A stretch of DNA of 64,000 nucleotides from assembly GCA_024347015.1 (NCBI GenBank), contig AP024890.1, positions 992,001-1,056,000 on the forward strand. Direction: 5' to 3'. The stretch comes from Vibrio pectenicida (GTDB lineage: Bacteria; Pseudomonadota; Gammaproteobacteria; Enterobacterales; Vibrionaceae). The notes below the pieces were generated by a model. The model was given only the letters and a program-made list of their open reading frames with translations, was not told the DNA's origin and searched no databases. Positions 34,946-44,479 of this stretch are shown one piece after another. Made by a program: the position numbers and the translations under genes. The number at the start of each line of letters is the position of its first letter. Within the stretch, counting starts at the first letter, position 1.

Positions 34946-35251
34946 TGCGCCAACATAAAACCAAGTAATACCCCATTCTAACTAACTGCTTCACACATAA
35001 CGACTTAGAATCAAGAAACTGAGTGGCAATGCATGTTTTAGACTCAAATTTGAAACCAGCAATAAACTCCGACTGGATGTGTTGCAGTATAGGCGTCAAA
35101 TTTAGCAACCCACCTAGTTGATAAGTAAAGATAAATGCCAAATATACTGGCTGCCTACAAAGTATCTGAGCTTATGGCTGTAGCATCAATAGAAAAAACT
35201 CAATGGCGAGGGTAATAACAAAATCACATTACTGCAATTGATTCTTATTAT
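34946..35251. other. Intergenic region between LysR gene and batD
   Basis: 306 bp; I see no gene, hairpin or recognisable operator. A minus-strand frame crosses it and the LysR start but has no support. Confidence 0.5.
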
Positions 35252-36601
35252 CTAGTGATAGTTTTGAGATGTATTTTTACCTGATGACTTATTTTTTTCT
35301 CTTCGCCTACTATCTAGTTGGGGTAGTGCTTTAGGAGGTACTGATAGACCTTTATGATTGTCCTTCATTTTACCAATCACTTTCCACATAGATCGGAACA
35401 ACTTTCTGTCTTGGAACCCATTTTGAATATGGTCACACCAACCCTTCCAAACATCTGAAGAATCCGCCTTACCCATCTCCAAGTTATTTGAATTCACTCT
35501 TAATTGCTTATATAACAAGGCTCGTGCTGTACCCCAACGTTTATCTCTCAGCATCTGATTAAAAACCCACCAAGGAGGCATTGGGTGTTTACGATAATAT
35601 TGACCAATACTAATAGCCATCAACACCATTGTCACAATAAAAGTAATACCACTTACAAGCCATAACGCATAAGCATGAATGAAAGACTTCAGTGTGTGTT
35701 TTGCAGTAAAGATTTTTCCAGAAATAACGTGTGTTTCAATCTGTTTTGTTTTGCTATTCCACCACTGAAAATGGTATTCAGGTAGCTTAAGTTCCCCTCC
35801 TTGTTGAATCACATAAACCGTTTCTTCACTTCGGCTTGATTGATAATCACCGCGGGTTTGCATGTCTGAAAGTTTATTAGGTTTCGGGTATGCTTGGTAT
35901 TTAGTTGTAGGACCATCGGATAAAAGATCAGGCAGCAGAACTGATAGGCTGTCGTTTGCATTAATAATAATTGTTCTAGTAATCGCATCACCGACTTTGA
36001 GCTCATCATTTGAGGTTGACCAAGTCTGTTTTACCTCAACATCTGTTGCTGAAAACCACTGCGACTTGTCACTGATCAAGCCTGAAGGCATTATGGCTTC
36101 AAAATGAATCGGCTGTGTATATAAAGTGCCAACGACTTTAGCGCCGTCAGAGGCTGAAACTTGCACTCCAACAGCAATCGGTGGAATCACAAATCTACCT
36201 GAAGACTGGGGGTAAATAGTCACCTCCCAGCGTTGACGAGACCATGTTTGGCCCTCTTTTCGCTCAGTATAATTGGTTGCTAACTGATTTCTCTGCTTAG
36301 TAATTACACTGGGTATTTCGACACTACCAATGCGAGTTCCACCAGTAAGCCAGCGTGGGGTTGCAACCTCAATGTACAAAATAACTTGCTCATTAACACT
36401 AAATTTAGGTGTCTTGTTATTTCTAGAGTCGTTACTTTGTTTACCAACCCAAGCTAATAGCTCGATCTCATTGTTACGTTCAAGATCGTGAATGTTTTGG
36501 GCATAACATGAGCTTGATACCAATATGCTAAGTAAACATAACAACGTAAAAATCATAAATATCAGATAAGTAGAAGCACCACGCTTTAATGTAATTGTCA
36601 T
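35252..36601 (-). CDS. BatD-like membrane protein
   Basis: 449 residues. Signal segment (ILVSSSCYAQ), a large beta-rich periplasmic domain typical of BatD (FSVNEQVILYIEVATPRWLT; PQSSGRFVIPPIAVGVQVSA; VKQTWSTSNDELKVGDAITR), a C-terminal membrane helix (about 330-352) and a basic cytoplasmic tail (SRRREKNKSSGKN). Last gene of the MoxR-Bat operon, overlapping the VWA-TPR gene by 4 bp. Bat proteins assist envelope protein maturation or oxidative-stress tolerance in other bacteria; here the substrates may be the neighbouring sulfatases or cytochrome, which is inference. Confidence 0.83.
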   Translation of the reverse strand: MTITLKRGASTYLIFMIFTLLCLLSILVSSSCYAQNIHDLERNNEIELLAWVGKQSNDSRNNKTPKFSVNEQVILYIEVATPRWLTGGTRIGSVEIPSVITKQRNQLATNYTERKEGQTWSRQRWEVTIYPQSSGRFVIPPIAVGVQVSASDGAKVVGTLYTQPIHFEAIMPSGLISDKSQWFSATDVEVKQTWSTSNDELKVGDAITRTIIINANDSLSVLLPDLLSDGPTTKYQAYPKPNKLSDMQTRGDYQSSRSEETVYVIQQGGELKLPEYHFQWWNSKTKQIETHVISGKIFTAKHTLKSFIHAYALWLVSGITFIVTMVLMAISIGQYYRKHPMPPWWVFNQMLRDKRWGTARALLYKQLRVNSNNLEMGKADSSDVWKGWCDHIQNGFQDRKLFRSMWKVIGKMKDNHKGLSVPPKALPQLDSRRREKNKSSGKNTSQNYH

Positions 36602-38316
36602 TGCGCTTGCCCCTCGAAGCTAGAATTGCTGGTAATTACTGTTGTATAACGCAGCTGAATCTGAAACTTAGCCTGTAAGAAGTATTTAGGATCTGCTTCT
36701 ACGCCTTTTAGCCATTTATTGGCAATGCTTTCATCTGCAAGGATCTCGTCGGCACTTAACGTCTCATTAATCATTAATTCAGCAGAGGTTTTTTCATCTG
36801 CCCCTTCTGCTGTCTGTGGATTATCACCCAGCTCTTTTGATGCGTCATTCTCCGTTCCCGCTTGGCTTTCACTCGTTTGGTTTATTTCTGTGACAATCCC
36901 TTTAATGACGATAAGATTATGCTCAACATCTTCTCTTAAATGACGGTCCAACGTATCTTTGTCAGCAAGAGACTGCAAAACATCGCGCGCAGCTAAATAT
37001 TCACGCTGGCGTGCAAGCGCGCTTGCGGCATTATATAAGCCTAATTCTCTTCTCGCTTTTGACGGAGCATTCTGCATTTCCAAAAATGTACTGTGAGCGA
37101 GTTTATACTCAGCCGCATAATAATAAGCGGTGCCTTTTCTTAGCGGGTCGGTAAAGTGCTTTGCCGCTTCTAAATATTCATTTTGATTAAACAAACGCTG
37201 ACCTTGCTGGTTAGGTGTTAGCCATAGATCCCACCACCATTGGGACACTTTGTCCCAAGTCGTCACCTCTTGAACTACCTCGGGAATATCAGCTTTGAGT
37301 GAAACTGTCTCCGCCTTGACTTGCTGAGGCAAAAATAAAGTTGTCGTGATGACGACAATCAAGCACCATTGGACTAACCAACCTTTGCGAAACCAGAGCA
37401 ACATGATCACCGCAATAGGGACTAACAGTTCATACCCCATATCTTGCCATGGCATGGATAAATCGCCATTAAGCTGCATGTTACGCTCAATATAGCGGCT
37501 TAAAGTATCGATGTCGGTATTATCAACCGTTACTTCAACCAGGTGCCCAGATGTGACACTGGCAAGTTGACGTAGTGAATGTAAATCGATGGGACGATCT
37601 GACACAAGCTCAGCATTGCCGGCAGCCAGAATCAAAAGCTGATAAGGTTTATCAGCAAAATAAGTTTTAAACGCTTCAATCGTGGCTGGATTAACACCAT
37701 CAGTAACCAAAAGCACTGTTGAACCTAGCTGTCCCTTTAATTGTTGATCAATCAGAGGTAGTGCTTTTTCCGCCATTTTACCCTTAGCTGGCATAATTTC
37801 AGGCGAGATAGCAGCAAGAAATGGGGCAAATACATGGCTATCTTGAGTAATAGGCATAGCAACATGCGCTGAACCTGAATAGACGACAAGCCCGGTACTA
37901 CCCCCTTTTCTTACGGATAACAAATCATGAATCTTTTGCTTGGATCGCTCTAAACGACTTGGAGGTAGATCTTTTTGCAGCATAGAATCGCTGTTATCCA
38001 TGACTACCAACATGGATGCCTTATCTTCGCCAAAAGGCGACGCTTGACGCTGCCAACTTGGTCCTGCGCAAGTGATGATGGCTAAGCCAATAATTACCAC
38101 TAATAGTTTAAGTGGTAGCTGCTTGCGCCAGCCGTGTTCTCCAAGAATCAAAGCTTGGCGTAAATGCTCTGGTAAAATGTCCTTCCAGCTCGGTTTGCTC
38201 TCTTCTCTCCATCTTAACCAGAGCAGTAAAAGCATAGGGATAAGTGTCAACAGCCAAAATGGGCGGATAAAATGAAACTGAGTAATAAACTGCTCGAAAT
38301 ATAGCGAGTCAAACAT
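36598..38316 (-). CDS. VWA-domain membrane protein with TPR region (BatB/BatC-like fusion)
   Basis: 572 residues. N-terminal membrane helices, a von Willebrand A domain with MIDAS motif VVMDNSDSMLQKDLPPSRLE (D-x-S-x-S), a central membrane pair (about 295-335), then a TPR-like region (QRLFNQNEYLEAAKHFTDPL; YNAASALARQREYLAARDVL) and an acidic tail. This order matches BatB fused to BatC. The MIDAS residues are intact, so metal-dependent protein binding is expected. Overlaps both neighbours by 8 and 4 bp. Confidence 0.88.
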   Translation of the reverse strand: MFDSLYFEQFITQFHFIRPFWLLTLIPMLLLLWLRWREESKPSWKDILPEHLRQALILGEHGWRKQLPLKLLVVIIGLAIITCAGPSWQRQASPFGEDKASMLVVMDNSDSMLQKDLPPSRLERSKQKIHDLLSVRKGGSTGLVVYSGSAHVAMPITQDSHVFAPFLAAISPEIMPAKGKMAEKALPLIDQQLKGQLGSTVLLVTDGVNPATIEAFKTYFADKPYQLLILAAGNAELVSDRPIDLHSLRQLASVTSGHLVEVTVDNTDIDTLSRYIERNMQLNGDLSMPWQDMGYELLVPIAVIMLLWFRKGWLVQWCLIVVITTTLFLPQQVKAETVSLKADIPEVVQEVTTWDKVSQWWWDLWLTPNQQGQRLFNQNEYLEAAKHFTDPLRKGTAYYYAAEYKLAHSTFLEMQNAPSKARRELGLYNAASALARQREYLAARDVLQSLADKDTLDRHLREDVEHNLIVIKGIVTEINQTSESQAGTENDASKELGDNPQTAEGADEKTSAELMINETLSADEILADESIANKWLKGVEADPKYFLQAKFQIQLRYTTVITSNSSFEGQAQ

Positions 38317-39409
38317 GTTTCTCTCCCGCTACATTGGTATCTTTTTCTTGCCGAGAAGAAACGAGTCTATTGGTTTTAACTTGCTTACGTTTCAAAGTCG
38401 TTAGAGAAAATGCAGATAAGTACATGATCACAACCCAAGCCATTAAATACTGGTGAACACTTTGCTTTGGCCGATAGGTAGTACTTTCATAAAGCTGCGT
38501 TTCTAACTGCCCAATTTGAGCATAAGCCTTTGCAAGCTCATCACGATTTAGCGCCTCAAACGCCTCACCACCTGATTCTTTTGCGATGCGCTCTATAGTG
38601 TCTGTATCTAGAGCTGTTTCTCCGACTGTTTTGGGGTTTCCCACGGCAATCACATGAATACGTACCCCTTTCGCCTTCGCCACTTTCGCGGCATCAATCG
38701 GCTCAACAAAACTGCCTGTATCATTACCATCAGTAAGCACTATAGCGAGCTTTTCACGCTTGTTTTTACCTTCAACTTCCAGCGGTTCACTTTGATCAAA
38801 GACTTTTATTGCCAAGCCAATGGCATCACCTAAATGAGTACTTTGTCCTGCCATCGCAACATCTGTTTGTTTAAGCAGCTCAAGCCATACTTGTTGATCT
38901 GAGGTAAATGGAGTCTGGACAAACGCAGCATCACCAAAAAGAATCAAACCAAGTCGATCACCTTGACGTGTTTGCACAAAATCAGTTAGAACCTCTTTTA
39001 CCGCATCAAGCCGAGAGATTTTATTACCTGTTTTAGACATAAAATCTTGCTCTGCCATCGAACCTGACAAATCAACCACCACCATAAGATCTCGACCTAA
39101 ACTTTCACGAATTTGTGGTGGGCCTAAAATGGTTGGTTTAGCCATAGCGGTGACAACCAATAGCCAAGACAAAATTAAGGTCGCGCGCTGCCACCAACTA
39201 GGAGAAAGTTGGCTCGCCCCTTGTTTGGGGATTTCGCCAATCGCATTCACCAGTTGGCTGAAAAAAGGCACTTTTATCGCCACTTGTTTGGTGCGATAAG
39301 CAGGAAGAAAATAATAAATAGTGATGGGTAACGGCAGAATAAAAAACCACAGTGGGTGTTCAAACTTAACGCTGGATATGTTGACCAATAAGGTAAGGAA
39401 ATCATTCAT
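38309..39409 (-). CDS. VWA-domain membrane protein BatA-like
   Basis: 366 residues. Two N-terminal membrane segments (about 15-32 and 72-92), a VWA domain with complete MIDAS (MVVVDLSGSMAEQDF; later TDGNDTGSF) and a C-terminal membrane helix. The domain order is that of BatA. It overlaps DUF4381 upstream and the VWA-TPR gene downstream by 8 bp each, so translation is coupled. Works with a MoxR ATPase in related systems. Confidence 0.9.
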   Translation of the reverse strand: MNDFLTLLVNISSVKFEHPLWFFILPLPITIYYFLPAYRTKQVAIKVPFFSQLVNAIGEIPKQGASQLSPSWWQRATLILSWLLVVTAMAKPTILGPPQIRESLGRDLMVVVDLSGSMAEQDFMSKTGNKISRLDAVKEVLTDFVQTRQGDRLGLILFGDAAFVQTPFTSDQQVWLELLKQTDVAMAGQSTHLGDAIGLAIKVFDQSEPLEVEGKNKREKLAIVLTDGNDTGSFVEPIDAAKVAKAKGVRIHVIAVGNPKTVGETALDTDTIERIAKESGGEAFEALNRDELAKAYAQIGQLETQLYESTTYRPKQSVHQYLMAWVVIMYLSAFSLTTLKRKQVKTNRLVSSRQEKDTNVAGEKHV

Positions 39410-39944
39410 ACCGTCCTCCTATCAATCGCCTTAAGTGCTTTTTCAAAACTGGCTTTACTTGTCGATTATCATGTCTTTTCACCCATTCCATTGCACGTTG
39501 GTTCAACAATAAGCATTCTGAAGCATCAAGTACTATGTTCGGATCGAAAACACTCTTAACCCAGCGCTTTCCGACTTCATCAGTAAATTGGACGCTATTA
39601 GGATTTAGTGCATCAAGCTTTTGCAAAAACTGTTCGTCAAATAATGGTGCATTTGCATTATCGAGATAAATAAGAACTATTTTTAGAATTGAAAAAAGCT
39701 CTTGAGGCTGATCAGCATCACTCGGTTTTAGTCTTGATATCGCTTGTATTGCCTCGCTTCGATAACGGTTAACCCACCATTGCCAAGCTTTGCAGTATAA
39801 TCCGTACGCTAATAGGGCAAACCCAAAAACAGCCAAGACTTTCCAGCCTATTGTCTGAGGTAGCCAGCTGACACTGTCAGGAACAACAACATCATGAAGT
39901 TGACGTAAAATATAAGTGCTTGGAGGCTTATGTAATTCTGTCAT
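39402..39944 (-). CDS. DUF4381 membrane protein
   Basis: 180 residues. One membrane helix (about 30-48; VLAVFGFALLAYGLYCKAW) followed by a cytoplasmic helical domain (RYRSEAIQAISRLKP; LNQRAMEWVKRHD). Small proteins of this family regularly sit between the DUF58 and VWA genes of MoxR operons. No catalytic motif seen. Confidence 0.85.
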   Translation of the reverse strand: MTELHKPPSTYILRQLHDVVVPDSVSWLPQTIGWKVLAVFGFALLAYGLYCKAWQWWVNRYRSEAIQAISRLKPSDADQPQELFSILKIVLIYLDNANAPLFDEQFLQKLDALNPNSVQFTDEVGKRWVKSVFDPNIVLDASECLLLNQRAMEWVKRHDNRQVKPVLKKHLRRLIGGRYE

Positions 39945-40907
39945 TTATCTCCCTCCCACCAGCTTTTGGAATTGAGCGATGTGCTCACCTGATGTGTCTA
40001 ACTCGATATGAGGGAGCCTTTTCATTGCCATCAACTCGACCAGTGACTTTCGCTGCGTCTCCGTTTTCTTTTCTAAGCTAGCTCTTGCCATGGCAACTTT
40101 GGCCTGACTATCTAGATTTAACTGGTGATAACCATCACCAATCACCCAGTTAATTTTGGCCAAATCTTTGGGTAAAGATTGCTCTAAAGGATCACTTATT
40201 GTCACCGCAAGCACATCGTTATGTTGCTGCAATTGCTTTAAGTGATCAAGGTGATGCTCTTCGCAATCTCTCCAATCACTGATGATAATATAAGTCGACT
40301 GCTTCAGCTTCATTCGTTTTATCAGCTCTATCCATTGACCAAAGCTGACGTTGTCTGAATTTCGAGAGTTGACATTTAGAGACTGGTTCGCTTGTGATAA
40401 TCGCTTAAGTTGAGCCAGTAGATCATGCTGGGAACGCTGCGCTTTACTTTGGTATAACAGAGTATCTGACGCAATAACAAACCCAACTCGATCAGCATCT
40501 TTTAATACTCGCCAGCCACACATAGCCGCCACTTCAGCGGCAACAACAGATTTCATGACTTGAGTAGAAGCGAAAAACATCCCACTACGCTGATCGACAC
40601 AAATAATCACGTTACGATCTTTTTCTTCTGTGTAACTGCGCACATGTGGTTTACCAGTACGCATCGTAACCTTCCAATCAAGATTGCGAATGTCATCACC
40701 CAATTGGTAGTGGCGCAATTCTTCAAAGTTCAAACCTCGACCACGAAAGAGTGAATTATGTCGACCCGATAACACGCTGCCTGAATTCAGGTGAGGCAGT
40801 AAACTAAAAGATTTTACTTGTGCTTGTAAACGCACCAAACGTGCGTATTCACAATACAAACGAGGATCAAGCCCTTGACTCTGAGGAACAATCGTTGGCT
40901 GTGCCAT
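39945..40907 (-). CDS. DUF58 domain protein
   Basis: 320 residues. Hallmark block RGRGLNFEELRHYQLGDDIR, then NLDWKVTMRTGKPHVRSY (about residues 54-92), followed by a VWA-like fold (VIICVDQRSGMFFASTQV) in which the MIDAS Asp is kept but the serines are altered. Standard partner of MoxR ATPases. Begins 12 bp after the moxR stop and abuts the DUF4381 start. Confidence 0.93.
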   Translation of the reverse strand: MAQPTIVPQSQGLDPRLYCEYARLVRLQAQVKSFSLLPHLNSGSVLSGRHNSLFRGRGLNFEELRHYQLGDDIRNLDWKVTMRTGKPHVRSYTEEKDRNVIICVDQRSGMFFASTQVMKSVVAAEVAAMCGWRVLKDADRVGFVIASDTLLYQSKAQRSQHDLLAQLKRLSQANQSLNVNSRNSDNVSFGQWIELIKRMKLKQSTYIIISDWRDCEEHHLDHLKQLQQHNDVLAVTISDPLEQSLPKDLAKINWVIGDGYHQLNLDSQAKVAMARASLEKKTETQRKSLVELMAMKRLPHIELDTSGEHIAQFQKLVGGR

Positions 40908-40919
40908 AGCATCTCCTGC

Positions 40920-41903
40920 CTATCCGATTTCTACGCAATCAAGCAGCTCTTGAACAACACGTTGATGATCCACTCCGTCTGCCAGCGCATCATAAGACAG
41001 AGAAAATCGGTGACCAAGTACGGATGGCACCATAGCACGAACATCGTCAGGCGTTACGTGGTCACGCCCCTGTAACCATGCATAAGCTCTAGAACACTTA
41101 TCTAATCCAATGGACGCGCGAGGGCTGGCTCCAATTTCAAGCCATTTTTTCAGCATAGACTCTGAATAACGATCGGGTTTACGCGTCGCCATCACTAAAG
41201 CAACAATGTAATTTTCTACTAACTCAGAGACGGCAACGTCAGGCAGCTGACGGCGTGCTTCGATAACAAATTCAGGGTCGATGTGCCATGACGATTGTGG
41301 TTTGTCTTGAGATCGAGAACTCGTTTCTTCACTACGCACCAATCGAACAATGTCACGCTCGGCCTCATCTTGTGGATAATCCACCGTGACTTTCATGATG
41401 AATCTGTCCATCTGAGCTTCTGGCAATGGATAGGTGCCCTCTTGCTCTACTGGATTTTGCGTTGCAAGCACCATAAACAGTTCAGGCAGTACATGGGTTT
41501 TATCGCCAACAGTAATTGTGCCTTCGGCCATAGCCTCAAGAAGGGCCGCTTGCACTTTAGCAGGAGCACGATTGACCTCATCAGCTAGGACAATACTGTT
41601 AAAAATGGGGCCGGCTTGAAAGGTCAGCCGATGTTTACCTTCTAGCTCTTGATAAACTTCAGTTCCTGTTACATCTGACGGCAATAAATCAGGCGTGAAC
41701 TGAATACGGCCAAAACTGGTATTAAGCCTCTCTGCTAACGACTTTACAGAGCGTGTTTTAGCCGTACCAGGTAGCCCTTCTAACAGCACATGTCCGTTGG
41801 TAAGCAAACTTATCACTAATGCCTGAACCACATGGCTTTGTCCGATGACACTTTTTTCAGTTTGTTTGATTAATTCATTCATGGCTTGCTGTGCATGATT
41901 CAT
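40920..41903 (-). CDS. MoxR-family AAA+ ATPase
   Basis: 327 residues. Walker A GLPGTAKTRSVKSLA (about residues 40-54), Walker B VLADEVNRAPAKVQAALLEA, sensor 1 FMVLATQNPVEQEGTYPLPE, and the arginine-finger and sensor 2 region GASPRASIGLDKCSRAYA. Likely a chaperone-like ATPase that acts with the VWA proteins encoded downstream. First gene of the six-gene operon ending at batD; a palindrome shared with the sulfatase and maturase promoters lies 55 bp upstream of its start. Confidence 0.95.
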   Translation of the reverse strand: MNHAQQAMNELIKQTEKSVIGQSHVVQALVISLLTNGHVLLEGLPGTAKTRSVKSLAERLNTSFGRIQFTPDLLPSDVTGTEVYQELEGKHRLTFQAGPIFNSIVLADEVNRAPAKVQAALLEAMAEGTITVGDKTHVLPELFMVLATQNPVEQEGTYPLPEAQMDRFIMKVTVDYPQDEAERDIVRLVRSEETSSRSQDKPQSSWHIDPEFVIEARRQLPDVAVSELVENYIVALVMATRKPDRYSESMLKKWLEIGASPRASIGLDKCSRAYAWLQGRDHVTPDDVRAMVPSVLGHRFSLSYDALADGVDHQRVVQELLDCVEIG

Positions 41904-41957
41904 CGTATTCCCTCAATGTGCATAATGTTTGCTGTGTACAGCCTACTCACAAGCTCT

Positions 41958-41972
41958 ATAACTATTGGTTAT
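41958..41972 (-). promoter_or_regulatory. Palindrome upstream of the MoxR operon
   Basis: ATAACTATTGGTTAT, an imperfect palindrome with T-N11-A spacing, 55 bp before the moxR ATG. Related to the sites at 46251-46265 and 30370-30386. Confidence 0.4.
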
Positions 41973-42016
41973 AAACTTAATACCTAACATATTTAAAATG
42001 CTGCTAAACACAGGCT

Positions 42017-44335
42017 CTATCCACCATTGGTACTTAATACTCGTGCCCTAAGTTGTTGAATAACTTGAGGTGGAACAAGTTTGCTCAATTGGTTAACACA
42101 CTTTTCAAACGCAAAAGCGACACCACCAGCTTTATAGTTACGCGCTAATACCTCACATTCAGCGTACAGATGCTGAGGGTCACCTCCGACCTTGTAGGCC
42201 GTATGTAGCGCTTTACTAGCAGCAACAACACTACTTTTTTCCAGTGCAAGCCCATAAACATACCAATAATGTGGATTACGCTCAGCGATTTCAGCGGCCT
42301 GTTTTAAATACTTAACTGCTTTGGTATTGTCTTCAAGTCTCAGCCACGCTAAACCTGCGCTGTAAGGCAACGCACTTGATTTGGGTTGAGCTTTCATACC
42401 GGCGACAAGTGTCGCTATAGCTTTACTATCATGACCTTGCGAGCGATATAGATCGGCTAAATTGACGTAGCTATTTTCAAAGTAAGGTTCAATGTCAATC
42501 GCTTGTTGATAAGAATCAATAGCTTTGGCCGTTTCACCAATATCCCGATAGACGTTAGCAAGGTTCGTTCTGCCAAAACCTCTATCCAAATTAAACCTCT
42601 GAATATCCATATAGTCATTGAGTGGAGATTGGATTTTCTCGCGCTGAAGCGGATTCATCTCAACATAATAACGAACCAAAGCGCCCGCCGCTTCTGCTCT
42701 AACAGACAGTACTGAATCGCTCAAAAGCGGCTCTAATATTTGCCACCTATCGCTAAATGGATAACCTGAAGACCCCGCTATAGCACCGAGGCGTATCATG
42801 TCATTTTGATGCTTAACAGAACGTGCCAGAGAAACCAGTGTATTCTGACCAGTATTTCCACTCATACGCTCTAAAGCTGACGCACGGATAATGTCACTTA
42901 ATGAAGAGTCCTGTGCAGAATATGCCAAGGCATCCGGCGCTCCGCTATGCCCAATTGAATCGGCATAGAATGCCAATGAAAAATGGCGTTGGTTACGATA
43001 CTTAGAGTTAGGAAACCACTGACCGATTTGCTTATCGGCCCATTGAGCCGTTTGATCTGCGTGACAAGAAGTACAGACATTGGGCGTATTAATATGTTGA
43101 CTCACGTCAGGGCGAGGAACATGCCAACTATGATCACGTCGTGGGTCAACCTGCATATACGTAGTTTCAGGCATATGACAAGTGGTACACTTTGACGCTT
43201 TGGTATTCGCGGTATGATAAGTGTGTTTTTCTGGCGTATAATCAGATGCAGAGTGGCATTGCAGACATACCGCCTCTTCATCGATCTTAAGATCAGCGCT
43301 ATGCGGATCGTGACAGTTGGTACAAGTTACTCCTTTTTTCGCCATTTCTGATTGTAAAAAAGAACCATAAACATATACCTCGTCATAGATTTGTCCATCA
43401 AAATGATAAAGTTCTGGAGTAATTAAACTCAGGCGATATCTATCAAGAAAAGCGCCATTGATATGGTCACCCGTTTCGTTAAGCTGTGTACGGCGACTGT
43501 GGCATTGAGCACAGGTTTGCACTTGCTGCGTGATAGTAATATCTTTAGGCTGTAACGTACTGTGTCCTTCCTGTTGGACCCACTGCTTAACGGCTTTGGA
43601 TAAATCGCGTTCAAAACCATAATGCCCTACTTCATTACTCCACTGCTTCTGCGATTTACTCAATGCAATATGTTGACTTGCTGGCCCATGACAAGCCTCA
43701 CAACCAACATTAATCTCAGACCAAGTGGTAGAATAGGTATTTAACTGCGCGTTATAGTTTTTTTCTACATTGGTTGAATGGCAATCAGCGCACATGAAGT
43801 TCCAGTTTTGCCCTGAGTTGGTCCAATAGAATTCGTCTGTCGGAGTGGTATCTGGGTAGAGGTGGAACCAACGTTGTCCCCCCTCTTCTATCACCCGCGC
43901 ATCCCATGCAAAAGGGAGCAGCTGTACTCTTCCATCTTCAAACTCGACCATGTATTGTTGCAGTGGCTCCCAGCCAAAAGTGTAGCTGACTTTATAATCA
44001 TGCCAATTCCCGTCAGGCCCTTGAATATTAACCCAATATTCCTCCCCATTACGGAAGAAACGATTCGGTTTATCTTGTAAGGTAAAAATATGGTCGTTGA
44101 AGTCACCTAATACCGATTGTGAATCGGCGTGTTTCATCGCCATGTCGTGGTGAGAACCTTTCCATGCCTCTGATTCTTTTTGGTGGCAGTCAATACAGAC
44201 CTGACTGCCAACATAGCCAAGACTGGAAGAGTTATTTGATTTCAACATTTTTGAAAACGAAGGCTGCACAAATATTAACAATATAATGAGAACAAATAGA
44301 CGCTTTACGACCTGACCTCTTGCCCACTGAATCAT
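42017..44335 (-). CDS. Octaheme c-type cytochrome fused to HEAT/TPR repeats
   Basis: 772 residues with an N-terminal export signal (about 9-28). Eight CXXCH motifs: CIDCH (47-51), CADCH, CEACH, CAQCH, CTNCH, CLQCH, CTTCH and CTSCH. After about residue 440 come HEAT-like repeats (SLARSVKHQNDMIRLGAIAG) and TPR units (RTNLANVYRDIGETAKAIDS; ENSYVNLADLYRSQGHDSKA). The N-terminal part resembles cytochrome c554-type multihemes. Likely a periplasmic electron carrier or oxidoreductase with a protein-docking tail. Lies between the sulfatases and the MoxR operon, same strand as both neighbours. Confidence 0.9.
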   Translation of the reverse strand: MIQWARGQVVKRLFVLIILLIFVQPSFSKMLKSNNSSSLGYVGSQVCIDCHQKESEAWKGSHHDMAMKHADSQSVLGDFNDHIFTLQDKPNRFFRNGEEYWVNIQGPDGNWHDYKVSYTFGWEPLQQYMVEFEDGRVQLLPFAWDARVIEEGGQRWFHLYPDTTPTDEFYWTNSGQNWNFMCADCHSTNVEKNYNAQLNTYSTTWSEINVGCEACHGPASQHIALSKSQKQWSNEVGHYGFERDLSKAVKQWVQQEGHSTLQPKDITITQQVQTCAQCHSRRTQLNETGDHINGAFLDRYRLSLITPELYHFDGQIYDEVYVYGSFLQSEMAKKGVTCTNCHDPHSADLKIDEEAVCLQCHSASDYTPEKHTYHTANTKASKCTTCHMPETTYMQVDPRRDHSWHVPRPDVSQHINTPNVCTSCHADQTAQWADKQIGQWFPNSKYRNQRHFSLAFYADSIGHSGAPDALAYSAQDSSLSDIIRASALERMSGNTGQNTLVSLARSVKHQNDMIRLGAIAGSSGYPFSDRWQILEPLLSDSVLSVRAEAAGALVRYYVEMNPLQREKIQSPLNDYMDIQRFNLDRGFGRTNLANVYRDIGETAKAIDSYQQAIDIEPYFENSYVNLADLYRSQGHDSKAIATLVAGMKAQPKSSALPYSAGLAWLRLEDNTKAVKYLKQAAEIAERNPHYWYVYGLALEKSSVVAASKALHTAYKVGGDPQHLYAECEVLARNYKAGGVAFAFEKCVNQLSKLVPPQVIQQLRARVLSTNGG

Positions 44336-44443
44336 AACTCCCCTTGTAATAATTATTATTTCCTAAGCCAAGATAGAGGAATTTCACCATCAAATACAAT
44401 TAATTGCATAAGTTGAAGATGGAATTATTATCAGGATCAAATA

Positions 44444-44464
44444 AGGGGCCATAAACTGGCCCCT
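44444..44464 (-). terminator. Rho-independent terminator of the minus-strand sulfatase
   Basis: AGGGGCCA (44444-44451) with TGGCCCCT (44457-44464), loop 5 nt, T-rich tail on the minus strand. Confidence 0.8.
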
Positions 44465-44479
44465 CTAACAATGATGTAT

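Noticed and set aside
34878..35141. Minus-strand 87-codon ORF upstream of the LysR gene
   Set aside because: Overlaps the LysR N-terminus in another frame, odd composition, no ribosome site.
35862..36107. Plus-strand ORF opposite batD
   Set aside because: Antisense shadow without own signals.
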